A stretch of DNA of 64,000 nt from Mucilaginibacter_A sp964251965 (GTDB lineage: Bacteria; Bacteroidota; Bacteroidia; Sphingobacteriales; Sphingobacteriaceae). Under the pieces are notes generated by a model. The model was given only the letters and a program-made list of their open reading frames with translations, searched no databases and was not told the DNA's origin. Where the stretch lies: the NCBI GenBank assembly GCA_964251965.1, contig CAXULQ010000001.1:124001-188000 (forward strand), in the 5' to 3' direction. This document shows positions 52,198 to 60,818 of the stretch, one piece after another (positions within the stretch are counted from its first letter, which is position 1; each line of letters opens with the position of its first letter). A program made the position numbers and the translations under genes.

Positions 52198-53454
52198 GTG
52201 TCCGCTTCCTGGTTGCAACGTCACCTGTTTTGGTGTTTAATTGTACCAGCTTTTTTCTGGCTGATGGCTATTGCTGTGCCAAGTCAAGGACAGGATTTTA
52301 CCATTTCCGGTGGTCAGCATAAAGCTTCTTTCCCGTTCAAGTTTATTAGGAACATGGTGGTTATCCAGTTACAAATTAATCAGCGCGGGCCTTATAATTT
52401 TATTTTGGATACCGGTTGCGGACTAATGGTAATTACAGATCCGTTACTGGTTGATTCCTTAAACCTAAAATTTAAAAAAAGGGTAAAGATTATTGGGATG
52501 GGCGAAGGTGCCGACCTCGATGCCTGGATGGTGCCGCAACTTGATGTAAAAACCAAAGGAACGGAGTGCAAGAATATGCCGGCAGCTATCCTTACCAAAG
52601 ATGTTTTAGAACTTTCTTCCTTTGTCGGCATTCAAATTCACGGTTTGATTGGGTTTGATTTTTTTAACAGTTTCCCTGTAAAAATAGATTTTGCCGATAG
52701 TACCGTTACTGCTTTTAGCACACATAAATTACGTGCCTGGCGAAAAGGCACGCAAATTCCGCTTTTAATCGAAGACCGGAAACCCTATCTTAACGCAAAT
52801 ATCAACTTTAAACAAGGTGCAGGTTTGCCTGTAAAACTGCTGGTTGATTTAGGTGCCGGGCATCCTTTATCTATAGAAAACGGTTGGAACGGCAATACCG
52901 GCATGCCCGAAAAATATATTACCGCAGCAAATTTAGGCGTAGGGCTAAGCGGGCCGATTAACGGTTATATGAGCCGGATTGAGCAAATGGCCATTGGTAA
53001 TTATCAGTTTCATCAGGTAATTACTGCATTTCCTGATTCCTGCAGCGCGTTGGATAAATTGGTTTCTGTTAAGCGGGACGGCAGTATTGGTATTGATTTG
53101 CTGAAAAGGTTTGTGATTTTGTTTGATTACCAGCAAGGTTATCTTTATTTAAAACCAAACTACAATTTTAAAGAACCTTTTGAGCACGACATGAGCGGCA
53201 TGGAATACTACGCCGCCGGAAATGATTATAGACGGATTATTGTTTGCAGGGTAGAACCAGGCTCGGCAGCAGACCGTTTGGGCATCGAAAAAGACGATGA
53301 GATTGTGGCCATTAATTTTAAAGATGTTGGCAAAATGAGCTTGCAGGAAATAGATGAAATTTTGCGCTCCAGAAACGACCGCACATTATTATTGGAAGTG
53401 ATGCACCGCCAAGCATTGGCCAGAGTGCTTTTGACTTTAAAAAGGCGTATTTAA
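52198..53454 (+). CDS. Retropepsin-like aspartyl protease with PDZ domain
   Basis: An ATG at 52135 opens the frame, but the GTG at 52198 gives a better signal peptide (SASWLQRH, then a hydrophobic core, ending near VPSQGQ). The ATG at 52264 would cut it. The mature part has FILDTGCGLMVITD (catalytic DTG-like) and a second half-site LLVDLGAGHPLSIEN. A PDZ domain (last 90 aa) has VCRVEPGSAADRLGIEKDDEI. This is the pepsin-like/PDZ layout common in Bacteroidota; it is presumably periplasmic. A TAATTTTG -7-like box at 52170-52177 also argues for the later start. Confidence 0.8.
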   Translation: MSASWLQRHLFWCLIVPAFFWLMAIAVPSQGQDFTISGGQHKASFPFKFIRNMVVIQLQINQRGPYNFILDTGCGLMVITDPLLVDSLNLKFKKRVKIIGMGEGADLDAWMVPQLDVKTKGTECKNMPAAILTKDVLELSSFVGIQIHGLIGFDFFNSFPVKIDFADSTVTAFSTHKLRAWRKGTQIPLLIEDRKPYLNANINFKQGAGLPVKLLVDLGAGHPLSIENGWNGNTGMPEKYITAANLGVGLSGPINGYMSRIEQMAIGNYQFHQVITAFPDSCSALDKLVSVKRDGSIGIDLLKRFVILFDYQQGYLYLKPNYNFKEPFEHDMSGMEYYAAGNDYRRIIVCRVEPGSAADRLGIEKDDEIVAINFKDVGKMSLQEIDEILRSRNDRTLLLEVMHRQALARVLLTLKRRI

Positions 53455-53522
53455 AAATAGATCACTTAATCCTGCTATTTTTTATTTTGATTGGAGTAAA
53501 TGTTTTTCATGCTGATCATCTT

Positions 53523-53696
53523 TTAAAATGATGCGCTAATCCTTGCATCGGGAACAAACCAAATGGTGGCAACAATAGCATACAACCCGGCCGCGTTTCT
53601 GTTGCCATTACCGAAAACCCAACTAAGCCTTTTGAGCAAACCAATTGGGAATCGCACCAAAAGTAGAGGGGTTTGACCAAGACAAAAAGATTGTGA
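53523..53696 (-). pseudogene. C-terminal remnant, possibly TMEM175-like
   Basis: On the minus strand 58 codons are open without a start. They end in NAAGLYAIVATIWFVPDARI, a membrane helix followed by a motif like the WFIPDRRIE end of TMEM175 (DUF1211) proteins. The N-terminal bulk of such a protein (about 200 aa) is missing. It is probably a gene fragment. Assignment is by motif memory only. Confidence 0.3.
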
Positions 53697-53719
53697 TCAA
53701 GATTAGAGCCGCGCCCTGA

Positions 53720-53730
53720 ATGCTTCTTTT
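53720..53730 (-). repeat. Dispersed motif copy
   Basis: Exact ATGCTTCTTTT followed by ACCACATCAAAATTAT, in the 373-bp gap before the aldose epimerase. The rest of that gap holds only the remnant described at 53523-53696. Confidence 0.88.
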
Positions 53731-53827
53731 ACCACATCAAAATTATCAACCTAAAATTAAGCCAGAAACAAACCGGATAATAATTGAGTTTATAAAATAA
53801 TCACCAACTAAATCATTCAATCTGTTT

Positions 53828-54700
53828 ATGACGACCATAGAAAATGAATTTTTAAAAGTAACCGTACGTTCGCAAGGGGCAGAAATGACTTCTATTTATA
53901 ACAAGCAAACGCAAACCGAGCATTTATGGCAAGGCGATGCTTCCGTTTGGCCTTGGTTTGCACCCAATTTGTTCCCAATTGTTGGTGGTTTGGTAAATGA
54001 TGAATTATACGTGAAAGGCACAGCTTATCATATGGCAGGCAGACATGGTTTTACACGCGAATCTGAATTTAAATTGGTAGAATCAAACGCAAAACATGCT
54101 AAGTTTTCTCTGCCTTTTAGCGAAGCAACTTTAGCGGTTTATCCTTACGAGTTTGAGTTTCAGGTTTTGTATGATCTGTTCGACCACAATTTGCGGATCA
54201 CTTACAAAGTAATTAATCAGGATGAGCAAATTATTTATTTTTCTGTCGGCGGCCATCCGGCTTTTCACGTTCCGTTTCTGCCGGATGAAAGTTATGAAGA
54301 TTATTACCTGGAGTTTGAAACTTCGGAACCTTTGTTAACGCACCTGCTTTCCAACGGTTTATTAAGCGGAGAAACAGAATTAGTACCGATGGAAGGGCGC
54401 AAACTTTGGCTCACCAAAAATTTATTTGATCGTGATGCTTTGATCTTTAAGGCCATCACTTCTAAAAACGTAACGATCCGCAGCAAAAACCATCAGCGTA
54501 GTTTGTCTGTCAGTTTTCAGGATTTTAAAGATCTGGGTATTTGGGCAAAACCAGGTGCGCCGTTTGTTTGCATCGAACCTTGGTTGGGCTATACCGATAC
54601 CGTAGGAAAAGTTACGGAATTTAAAGACAAAGAAGGCATCGAAAAAGTAGAACATGGGCATGTTTTTGAAGCGCAGTTCACCATTTCTTTGTTTAACTAA
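53828..54700 (+). CDS. Aldose 1-epimerase family protein
   Basis: A 290-aa galactose-mutarotase-fold protein of the LacX-like branch. FAPNLFPIVGGLVNDE, YHMAGRHGFTRESEF (conserved His/Arg) and FSVGGHPAFHVPF (second His) hold the site, and CIEPWLGYTD contains the catalytic Glu. It is cytoplasmic. It interconverts anomers of a hexose or phosphosugar; exact substrate is unknown. Confidence 0.93.
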   Translation: MTTIENEFLKVTVRSQGAEMTSIYNKQTQTEHLWQGDASVWPWFAPNLFPIVGGLVNDELYVKGTAYHMAGRHGFTRESEFKLVESNAKHAKFSLPFSEATLAVYPYEFEFQVLYDLFDHNLRITYKVINQDEQIIYFSVGGHPAFHVPFLPDESYEDYYLEFETSEPLLTHLLSNGLLSGETELVPMEGRKLWLTKNLFDRDALIFKAITSKNVTIRSKNHQRSLSVSFQDFKDLGIWAKPGAPFVCIEPWLGYTDTVGKVTEFKDKEGIEKVEHGHVFEAQFTISLFN

Positions 54701-54710
54701 TTTGATTTTA

Positions 54711-54762
54711 TGCTGATAAAAGAAGCATGGCATGTTTGATCAAGCTATGCTTCTTTTTTAGG
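54711..54762. terminator. Inverted motif pair between convergent genes
   Basis: Exact copies at 54718-54728 (plus) and 54747-54757 (minus) pair via AAAAGAAGCATgGC with GCTATGCTTCTTTT, leaving a loop of about 13 nt, and end in a T-run. The position, between the convergent epimerase and the 176-aa gene, fits a terminator. Confidence 0.8.
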
Positions 54763-54808
54763 GAAAATTGAACAAGGCTTTACCCTTCGTTACGGAACCA
54801 ATTTGATA

Positions 54809-55339
54809 TTAGTTTTGTGAAAATACATTTAGAGGCTTCAACAAGATACAATCAAATTGTAACGTGTTTTTATTACTTTCGCTTGTAAATAATGACATCA
54901 AAGCGTTATCAGTACCATTATTTACATGCCTACCTTTGACGGCACACCCAGCTTCCATTTGATAAATTAATGGTAAAATAAAAGGCTTACTATCTGAGAT
55001 TATGTTGTTATAAATAGCTGGTGACCATTTACCATTAGTGGCTTCAATCACTACTTTAAGTAATTCCTTAAATATTGGTGGTGTTTGTCTGTTTTCATAA
55101 AAATCAATAGTCTTGATATTTCCTATCGTATCAATCGTAAATTTTGCAAAAGTTGCTGATACAAGACACAAATTTAAGTCTTTTCCCTTGCATGCCTCTG
55201 TAAAAGTTTTATTTAAGAAAGTATTTAAAGCAATTGTATCGCCATTAAATCTTGCTTCAACATTATGCTTTTGTGCACATGCAGTATTAATATAGATATT
55301 TACTATAATAATAATCAATATTTTAATTAATCTACTCAT
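54809..55339 (-). CDS. Small secreted protein of unknown function
   Basis: The ATG at 55339 (MSRLIKILIIIIVNIYINT) starts a 176-aa protein with a signal peptide ending near ACAQ. The mature region has NLCLVSATFAKFTIDTIGN and VVIEATNGKWSPAI, which recalls a TonB C-terminal-like (energy-transducer) fold seen in small secreted Bacteroidota proteins. The open frame to 55468 overlaps the upstream gene and is not used. It lies 1 bp from the stop of the interrupted lipoprotein gene, suggesting an operon. Confidence 0.72.
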   Translation of the reverse strand: MSRLIKILIIIIVNIYINTACAQKHNVEARFNGDTIALNTFLNKTFTEACKGKDLNLCLVSATFAKFTIDTIGNIKTIDFYENRQTPPIFKELLKVVIEATNGKWSPAIYNNIISDSKPFILPLIYQMEAGCAVKGRHVNNGTDNALMSLFTSESNKNTLQFDCILLKPLNVFSQN

Positions 55340-55340
55340 A

Positions 55341-56723
55341 TTAACAATGGGTGCCAGTATTACCTGCTTTGTAATTGTTATTGGTGTTAGAAACATCATT
55401 AGCTGTAAATCCGTACGTTGAAAGTATTGTATTAAAAGCATTAGGATCGTTTTGTTGTAATTCACCATAACCAGCTATAGCTAAACATTGAGCATCGTGT
55501 AAAGAAAGAGATGGAAATTGTTGCTGTAGAGCAGACACTTCTGAGTTTACATAATTCTGAGCCATGTAAAGATGTTGAGAAAGATTTCCTTTGATAGTTG
55601 GGTTTACAAATAAATAAGCATGATAAATTTCGTGTATTGCAGTTTCGGCTAAATACTCCTGACTTGCATTTGCTAATTGTGATTTAATAAATACTACATC
55701 TAAATTATTTAGGGATGAACCACTTGTTTCTGCAGGTGCACCACTACTTAATGAGGCAACATCACTAAAATTGATATTGACTTGATCTGAGGTACCAAAA
55801 GTATTTCTCAGCATTGATGTAACGTTATTGTTTAACGAACCGCTAGTAGTTAAATTTGTTATTATCGTACTTAAACAAAGATTTGTGACATTATTCGTTA
55901 TATATTCAACATCAATAATTTCATTACTACTGCCACTACCATCACATAGGGAATGTATACTTTGAACTCCCTTATGGTCAATTATTGGAATTTGGTCACA
56001 TTGATAGTCTGAGCCTGAAGGACTACAAATAGTATATAGATAATCTCTAGAAGTTTCATTACCTTCACTATCCCAAGTAACCCAATACCAATTAACACAA
56101 CCAGATAAAACTTTCTTATCGGTACTTAAAATTGTTTTATCATTACTTTTACCAAACCCACGAAGCATCTTCCAAAATTTTATAAGACCTAATGAATATT
56201 CTTTACTTTCTTGAATAGAACCAAAAATATTGTTGATCGTAATTATGCCTGTAAAACTGTCTTGTCTTTTATGATAATAACTGGTTATCAATTTATCAAG
56301 ATCACTTATTATCGTTTTTTTATTTCCAAATAGCTCAATAATAGAGCTATTGGTAATAATTCCATTTGCCTTTGTTAACATCAAGTATTTCGTAATAGTT
56401 AAACTTGGATCATCAAATTTTGGTATAGTATCCAAAGCTACTGGTACAATATCATAAGTAATCGAACTATCACCTGCCGCAGAATGTGCCTTAGACCATT
56501 CAGCTTTTCCACGAAGCTTATTTATTGAAATAACTTTTACACTGTCAAATTTTTGATCTGTAAATCATTTTTGCATTTCTATAGCAATCGGATTAATAAC
56601 CTTGGAACTTGTTCCAAGGTTATTACCGTCTTTCTTGCAACTGTTGATTAAAAACGAAGCAAACAGTATTACTAAAATGCTTTTCAATCTAAAAGAGCAG
56701 AATTTGAAGTACAGGTTTTTCAT
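55341..56723 (-). pseudogene. Lipoprotein HExxH-type gene with an in-frame TGA
   Basis: ATG at 56723 starts MKNLYFKFCSFRLKSILVIL with lipobox INSC at about residue 35. At codon 53 a TGA (56567-56565) interrupts EMQK*FTDQKF, where a Trp (TGG) would make sense. The frame is then open to 55341, including ATAIHEIYHAYLFV, an HExxH zinc-binding motif. The protein downstream from 56435 could also be made from an internal ATG, without export. A nonsense mutation or sequencing error is most likely. If real, it kills a secreted putative metallopeptidase. Confidence 0.75.
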
Positions 56724-56878
56724 ATTTTTTTGTTTAGTTTAATTTGGTCAATATACTTTTTTTAATTCGATTTCTTTAGAAAAAATATTTTTTCTTCTAA
56801 ATAATTTGATAGCGTTTATTTATACAAAATTTAAAAGTAATTCGATACGTCGAAAACCATTATTGATTTTATGCAGAT

Positions 56879-56889
56879 AAAAGAAGCAT
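56879..56889 (+). repeat. Dispersed motif copy
   Basis: Exact AAAAGAAGCAT in ATGCAGATAAAAGAAGCATGG, between the divergent lipoprotein and the LLM oxidoreductase. Confidence 0.88.
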
Positions 56890-56990
56890 GGACAGAAAGT
56901 AATGTTCAGGTCATGTTTCCTCAATCTCTTGTTCAAACATAACAAGAAACCGTTTTTGCCTGTTTGTTATAGATAGCAGTTGCAGAAAAA

Positions 56991-58037
56991 ATGAAAAATA
57001 TAAAAACTTTAAAACTGAGTGTGCTCGACCAGTCGCCAGTTCGTAAAGGCGGAAACGCACGGGATGCCATACAAGAAACGGTGCAATTGGCCAAACTGGC
57101 CGATGAACTTGGATACACGCGTTACTGGGTTTCCGAGCATCATAATACCAATACTTTGGCCGGTTCTACACCAGAAGTTTTAATGGCACATTTAGCTGGC
57201 GTAACCCAGCAAATCCGTATTGGTTCTGGCGGGATTATGCTGCCCAATCACAGCGCGTTAAAGGTTGCAGAGAATTTCAGGATGCTGGAGACTTTGTTTC
57301 CGGATAGGATTGACCTCGGTATGGGCCGTGCGCCTGGTACAGATCGGATTACAGCTTCCATTCTTAATCCTTCCAATACCTGGAGCGAGCAGGATTTTGT
57401 ACAACAGTTGATTGACCTTCAACATTATTTAAACGATACAGCAGAACCCGGAACGATACAGGAAAAAGTGCGCGCCATTCCGCAGTCCTTAACCATTCCT
57501 GAATTGTGGCTTTTAAGTTCCAGCGGACAAAGTGCTTTGTTTGCCGCACATTTTGGGATGGCTTTTACTTTTGCGCATTTTATCAATCCACACGGCGGGG
57601 CAGAAGCTGTGCAAGCGTATCGGCAACGTTTTCAAACTTCAGATGCTTTAGCAGAGCCATTGGCAAACCTGGCTATTTTTGTGTTATGCGCTGAAACTGA
57701 AGAAAAAGCAAGACAATTACAAGCTGTTTTGGACGATCAATTACTGAACATGGAAAAAGGGATCAGGCAAGGGTTTCCGGATTACGAAGAAGTAAAAGAT
57801 AAAGTTTACAATTACCAGGAACAGGAACGCATCCGTTACAATAGGCAACGTTCGGTTTTTGGAACACCGGAGCAGGTGAAATCAAAATTGACCCAAATGG
57901 CAAATGAGTATCAGGTTGATGAAATTATCATTGTTACGATTACACATCATTTTGCCGACCGGATAAAATCTTACGAGCTTTTGGCTGATGCTTTTGCTTT
58001 AGAGCCGAGACATTTATATCAGGAAAGCAATTACTGA
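56991..58037 (+). CDS. LLM class flavin-dependent oxidoreductase
   Basis: A 348-aa luciferase-like monooxygenase-fold protein of the MsnO8 type. Family positions are LSVLDQSPVRKGGNARDAI at the start, TRYWVSEHHNTNTLAGSTPEV, RIGSGGIMLPNHSALKVAE and DLGMGRAPGTD. It binds FMN and reduces or oxygenates an unknown substrate. Length is normal and it is cytoplasmic. Confidence 0.92.
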   Translation: MKNIKTLKLSVLDQSPVRKGGNARDAIQETVQLAKLADELGYTRYWVSEHHNTNTLAGSTPEVLMAHLAGVTQQIRIGSGGIMLPNHSALKVAENFRMLETLFPDRIDLGMGRAPGTDRITASILNPSNTWSEQDFVQQLIDLQHYLNDTAEPGTIQEKVRAIPQSLTIPELWLLSSSGQSALFAAHFGMAFTFAHFINPHGGAEAVQAYRQRFQTSDALAEPLANLAIFVLCAETEEKARQLQAVLDDQLLNMEKGIRQGFPDYEEVKDKVYNYQEQERIRYNRQRSVFGTPEQVKSKLTQMANEYQVDEIIIVTITHHFADRIKSYELLADAFALEPRHLYQESNY

Positions 58038-58039
58038 TT

Positions 58040-58093
58040 TAGGTTGATAAAAGAAGCATATCCAATTTGAGGATATACTTCTTTTATGGGCTA
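58040..58093. terminator. Inverted motif pair between convergent genes
   Basis: An exact copy (58049-58059) and a T variant (58075-58085) pair as ATAAAAGAAGCATATCC with GGATATACTTCTTTTAT, with an 8-nt loop. It fills the gap between the convergent LLM and MBL-fold genes. Confidence 0.85.
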
Positions 58094-58096
58094 AAT

Positions 58097-59056
58097 TTAC
58101 TTCTTGTAAATTCCAACCACTACCGCAAAAGCGATCAAAGCGGCCGCACCAATCAAACTGCTGGTAATAATAGGGTTATTGATAGCAGGCGGAACAAATT
58201 TTACACCTTCAATATCGGTTTTTGCGGCTTCTTTTACGTAACGCCCATGTTTCGGAACAGCTTCTTCGGCAAAGTTTTTACCTAAATTTTGTAAAGCTTT
58301 TTTAAATTCTTTGCCAACCATTAGCTTACCATGGCCTGTTGCTACAATTTGTGGGTGCAAGCCAATCAGTTTTCGTACTGATACGCCGGCAGCTTTCCAA
58401 TCGCAGGTAAAATATTTAGGCGGACCACTGATAATTTTTTTCTGAGTGATAACCGAAAAAGCCGATTCTTGAACCGTAGTAACGAAAGCATCGCCGGCAA
58501 CTAAAACACGGTCGCTTTCTCTGAATAAAGAAATGTGTCCCGGTGCATGTCCCGGCGTAAAAATAATGCGCCATCCCGGCAATCCTGGCGTCCCTTCTTC
58601 CGGGAAGGCATGTACTTTTTCGCCTAAATCCAACGGCTTGTTCGGGAACATCCACGAAGTTAAACTCATCAAGCCACCGCCAACAAAAGGGTCGGCTGGC
58701 GGATAAGCAGAAAGACCGGTAAGGTAAGGCAGTTCTAAATAATGGGCATAAACAGGTACGTTCCAAATTTTCAATAAATCTGGCAAACTTCCCCGATGGT
58801 CAAAATGTCCGTGCGTTAAAATAATGTTTTCCGGCTTTGTTCCTGCTCCGAACAGTTCTTCTGCCATGGCCTGTATTTTATGGGCAGAATTTGGCAAACC
58901 GGCATCTACCAATACCCATTTTTTACTTTCAGCATCGCCAGATGCGATCATGTAAATGTTTACAAATACAATTTTCATTCCCCAAACACCAGGCGCAACT
59001 TCAAAATAGCTGCTGTTTGTGGTTTTAGGCTGATCAGTTACTTGTGGTTTATCCAT
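58097..59056 (-). CDS. Metallo-beta-lactamase-fold hydrolase with C-terminal membrane anchor
   Basis: A 319-aa protein. LTHGHFDHRGSLPDLL gives the HxHxDH zinc motif, followed by FTPGHAPGHIS and GDAFVTT for the later ligands. GHGKLM follows near residue 240. Residues about 292-315 are hydrophobic (ITSSLIGAAALIAFAVVVGI), a C-terminal membrane anchor. There is no signal peptide, so the catalytic domain is cytoplasmic, bound to the inner membrane. Substrate is unknown. Confidence 0.9.
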   Translation of the reverse strand: MDKPQVTDQPKTTNSSYFEVAPGVWGMKIVFVNIYMIASGDAESKKWVLVDAGLPNSAHKIQAMAEELFGAGTKPENIILTHGHFDHRGSLPDLLKIWNVPVYAHYLELPYLTGLSAYPPADPFVGGGLMSLTSWMFPNKPLDLGEKVHAFPEEGTPGLPGWRIIFTPGHAPGHISLFRESDRVLVAGDAFVTTVQESAFSVITQKKIISGPPKYFTCDWKAAGVSVRKLIGLHPQIVATGHGKLMVGKEFKKALQNLGKNFAEEAVPKHGRYVKEAAKTDIEGVKFVPPAINNPIITSSLIGAAALIAFAVVVGIYKK

Positions 59057-59193
59057 AATTTTAATTTTAGTTAGTTATAAAACAAGTGCCTACTCTTTAA
59101 GTTTTGAAAGTTTATTTACCGCCTAAATGTTTATAAAGAAGTTGTTTAAACTTATAGCTTTATGCTAACCTATGGATTATCATATTGATGAGA

Positions 59194-59356
59194 AGGACAC
59201 ACCCCTAACCCCTCTCAAGAGGGGAAATCGCTCGCAGACCTGTCCAAAAGAACAAGGTAAAAGGTAGAAAGGTAAAAGACAGAAAGGCAAAAAGGCAAAA
59301 AACATAAAGGTAGCAAACTTTGCTTCCCCTCTTGAGAGGGGTTAGGGGTGTGTCCT
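59194..59356. repeat. 163-bp element with perfect 33-bp inverted ends
   Basis: Arms 59194-59226 and 59324-59356 are perfect complements over 33 bp; they begin AGGACACACCCCTAACCCC. The arms themselves contain CCCCTCTCAAGAGGGG. The interior (about 59251-59310) is a purine-rich run of AAGGTAAAAGG-like units. Elements of this sequence are, as I recall, widespread in Bacteroidota genomes. It lies in the 616-bp gap between the divergent MBL-fold and 110-aa genes. Confidence 0.92.
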
Positions 59357-59436
59357 GTTTAACAATTTGATATGCAACGTATAATAGAAAAATAAAAGTT
59401 TAAGAGCCTGTTTAGATTTTATCCAATATATTTTCT

Positions 59437-59530
59437 ATGCTTCTTTTACTAGATAAAAATTGTTAACCTATTGTACTTTTTGTGTCTAAAACAGCATCTA
59501 AAACAAATTTTATAGGCATAAAAGAAGTAT
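59437..59530. repeat. Outward-facing pair of motif copies
   Basis: Exact ATGCTTCTTTT at 59437-59447 (minus), followed by ACTAGATAAAAATTG, and the T variant AAAAGAAGTAT at 59520-59530 (plus). The pair is 72 bp apart, as in three other loci in the window. Confidence 0.82.
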
Positions 59531-59672
59531 TATAAATTTTTATGATAGAAATTTAAACTGGCTCTAACAACTTCAAAATAAAAAATGAATGAAATAGAAA
59601 TTTTTTCAATCTAAAACAATATACATGCGTATAAGATTGTTTAATTCAAATTCAACCTTAAAAAATTCATTT

Positions 59673-60005
59673 ATGAAAAAGAAAATCTATTTGTTGTCAA
59701 TTGCGTTGATGCTGGCCTTTTCTACCAGCCAATCAAAAGCAGCTACTGTAATTACAGAGCCGGTTGCGAAGGAAATTACCCTTACCGATGCCCAAAAACA
59801 GGCAAAACTACAAGCGATAAAAGATCGTGTAGAAGAGATTAAGGCGATGGACAAATCTCAGTTAAGCAAAGAGCAAAAGCAAGAGCTAAGGGCTGAGTTG
59901 AAAACCATGAAAGCCGAAGCCAAGGCTGCAGGCGGTGGCGGTGTGTATTTATCAGTTGGTGCAATTGTTATCATCATACTTTTGTTAATCCTTATTTTAA
60001 GGTAA
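59673..60005 (+). CDS. Small exported protein with C-terminal membrane anchor
   Basis: The ATG at 59673 starts a signal peptide (KKKIYLLSIALMLAFSTSQ, cleavage near SKAA); the upstream ATG at 59625 is less likely. The mature 85 aa has a charged helical region with EIKAMDKSQLSKEQKQELRAEL and a C-terminal hydrophobic helix (YLSVGAIVIIILLLILILR). No function is known. Small proteins of this design are common in Sphingobacteriaceae. Confidence 0.78.
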   Translation: MKKKIYLLSIALMLAFSTSQSKAATVITEPVAKEITLTDAQKQAKLQAIKDRVEEIKAMDKSQLSKEQKQELRAELKTMKAEAKAAGGGGVYLSVGAIVIIILLLILILR

Positions 60006-60025
60006 CAAAAACAGCTTCCGTAAAA

Positions 60026-60064
60026 ACAGAAAAGCCTGAGGCATATTGCATCAGGCTTTTCTGT
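60026..60064. terminator. Bidirectional intrinsic terminator
   Basis: ACAGAAAAGCCTGAGGCA (60026-60043) pairs with TGCATCAGGCTTTTCTGT (60047-60064) around a short loop. It separates the convergent 110-aa and DUF4412-like genes. Confidence 0.92.
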
Positions 60065-60081
60065 TAAAATTAAATTTGAAA

Positions 60082-60723
60082 TTATTTACCGCCGCCCATC
60101 GCCATTAATTCTTCTAACGTAATCTTGTCAAAATCTGATGCAATGGCAAAAGTCCCTGGTTTAACCTTTTCCGCACTAATGGATTTTATAATTACGTCCA
60201 TCGTTTGTCCTCTTTGAGAAAGTGAAAATTTAACGGGTACTCCATTTAAATTTTTGTAGTATTTGGTTAGGTTGTTTGCCGGTACAGAAATATCGTTCGT
60301 AACCCAAACATCATAGTTAGAACCGCTTTTGGTATCTTTTACCTGTACTTTTTTACAACTGTAACCTGCAATAGTTTGTGTTTCTGTAGTTGGGGTTGAG
60401 GTGAAAGATGGTTCTCTATCTTTCATTGCTTCCAAATCCGCAGGTGTTGCCACGGCAGCTTTTTTTATCGAAGCAACTGGTACATCAACTAAAATTGCCC
60501 AAAAACCAGCTTTATCATCAGAAAGTATCTTAATATCTGCAGGCCCTTGTTGAAACTGATAAGAAGAAGAGTCTCCTTTAAAATAATTTTTGGCCTCAAA
60601 TTGCTGGCCGCTTGTGCTTACATTATACGTAATCACACCTTCGGTAAAACTTTTTTGTGCGTTGGCTGCAAAACCAATTGCAGTGAATGCCAAGCCGAAA
60701 GCCACTTTTTTAATGCTGTTCAT
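60082..60723 (-). CDS. Secreted DUF4412-like protein
   Basis: A 213-aa protein with signal peptide ending near NAQK. The middle part (EGVITYNVS, AKNYFKGDSSSYQF, GYSCKKVQVKDTKSGSNYDVWVT, VPVKFSLSQRGQTM) matches DUF4412-type Bacteroidota proteins. These are thought to be envelope proteins of unknown function. It ends in GGGK. It is monocistronic with a shared terminator. Confidence 0.8.
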   Translation of the reverse strand: MNSIKKVAFGLAFTAIGFAANAQKSFTEGVITYNVSTSGQQFEAKNYFKGDSSSYQFQQGPADIKILSDDKAGFWAILVDVPVASIKKAAVATPADLEAMKDREPSFTSTPTTETQTIAGYSCKKVQVKDTKSGSNYDVWVTNDISVPANNLTKYYKNLNGVPVKFSLSQRGQTMDVIIKSISAEKVKPGTFAIASDFDKITLEELMAMGGGK

Positions 60724-60818
60724 GTTTTTATTTTTTAATTAATTCTTTTTTAAAGTAATCATTCTTTTTATAAAGATGCAAGGTTATTTTGACAAATACC
60801 ACATCAAAATCAATTACT

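Noticed and set aside
56565..56567. TGA as selenocysteine or recoded Trp in the lipoprotein gene
   Set aside because: No other gene in the window uses TGA as sense, several genes end in TGA, and there is no SECIS-like hairpin that I can see just after it.
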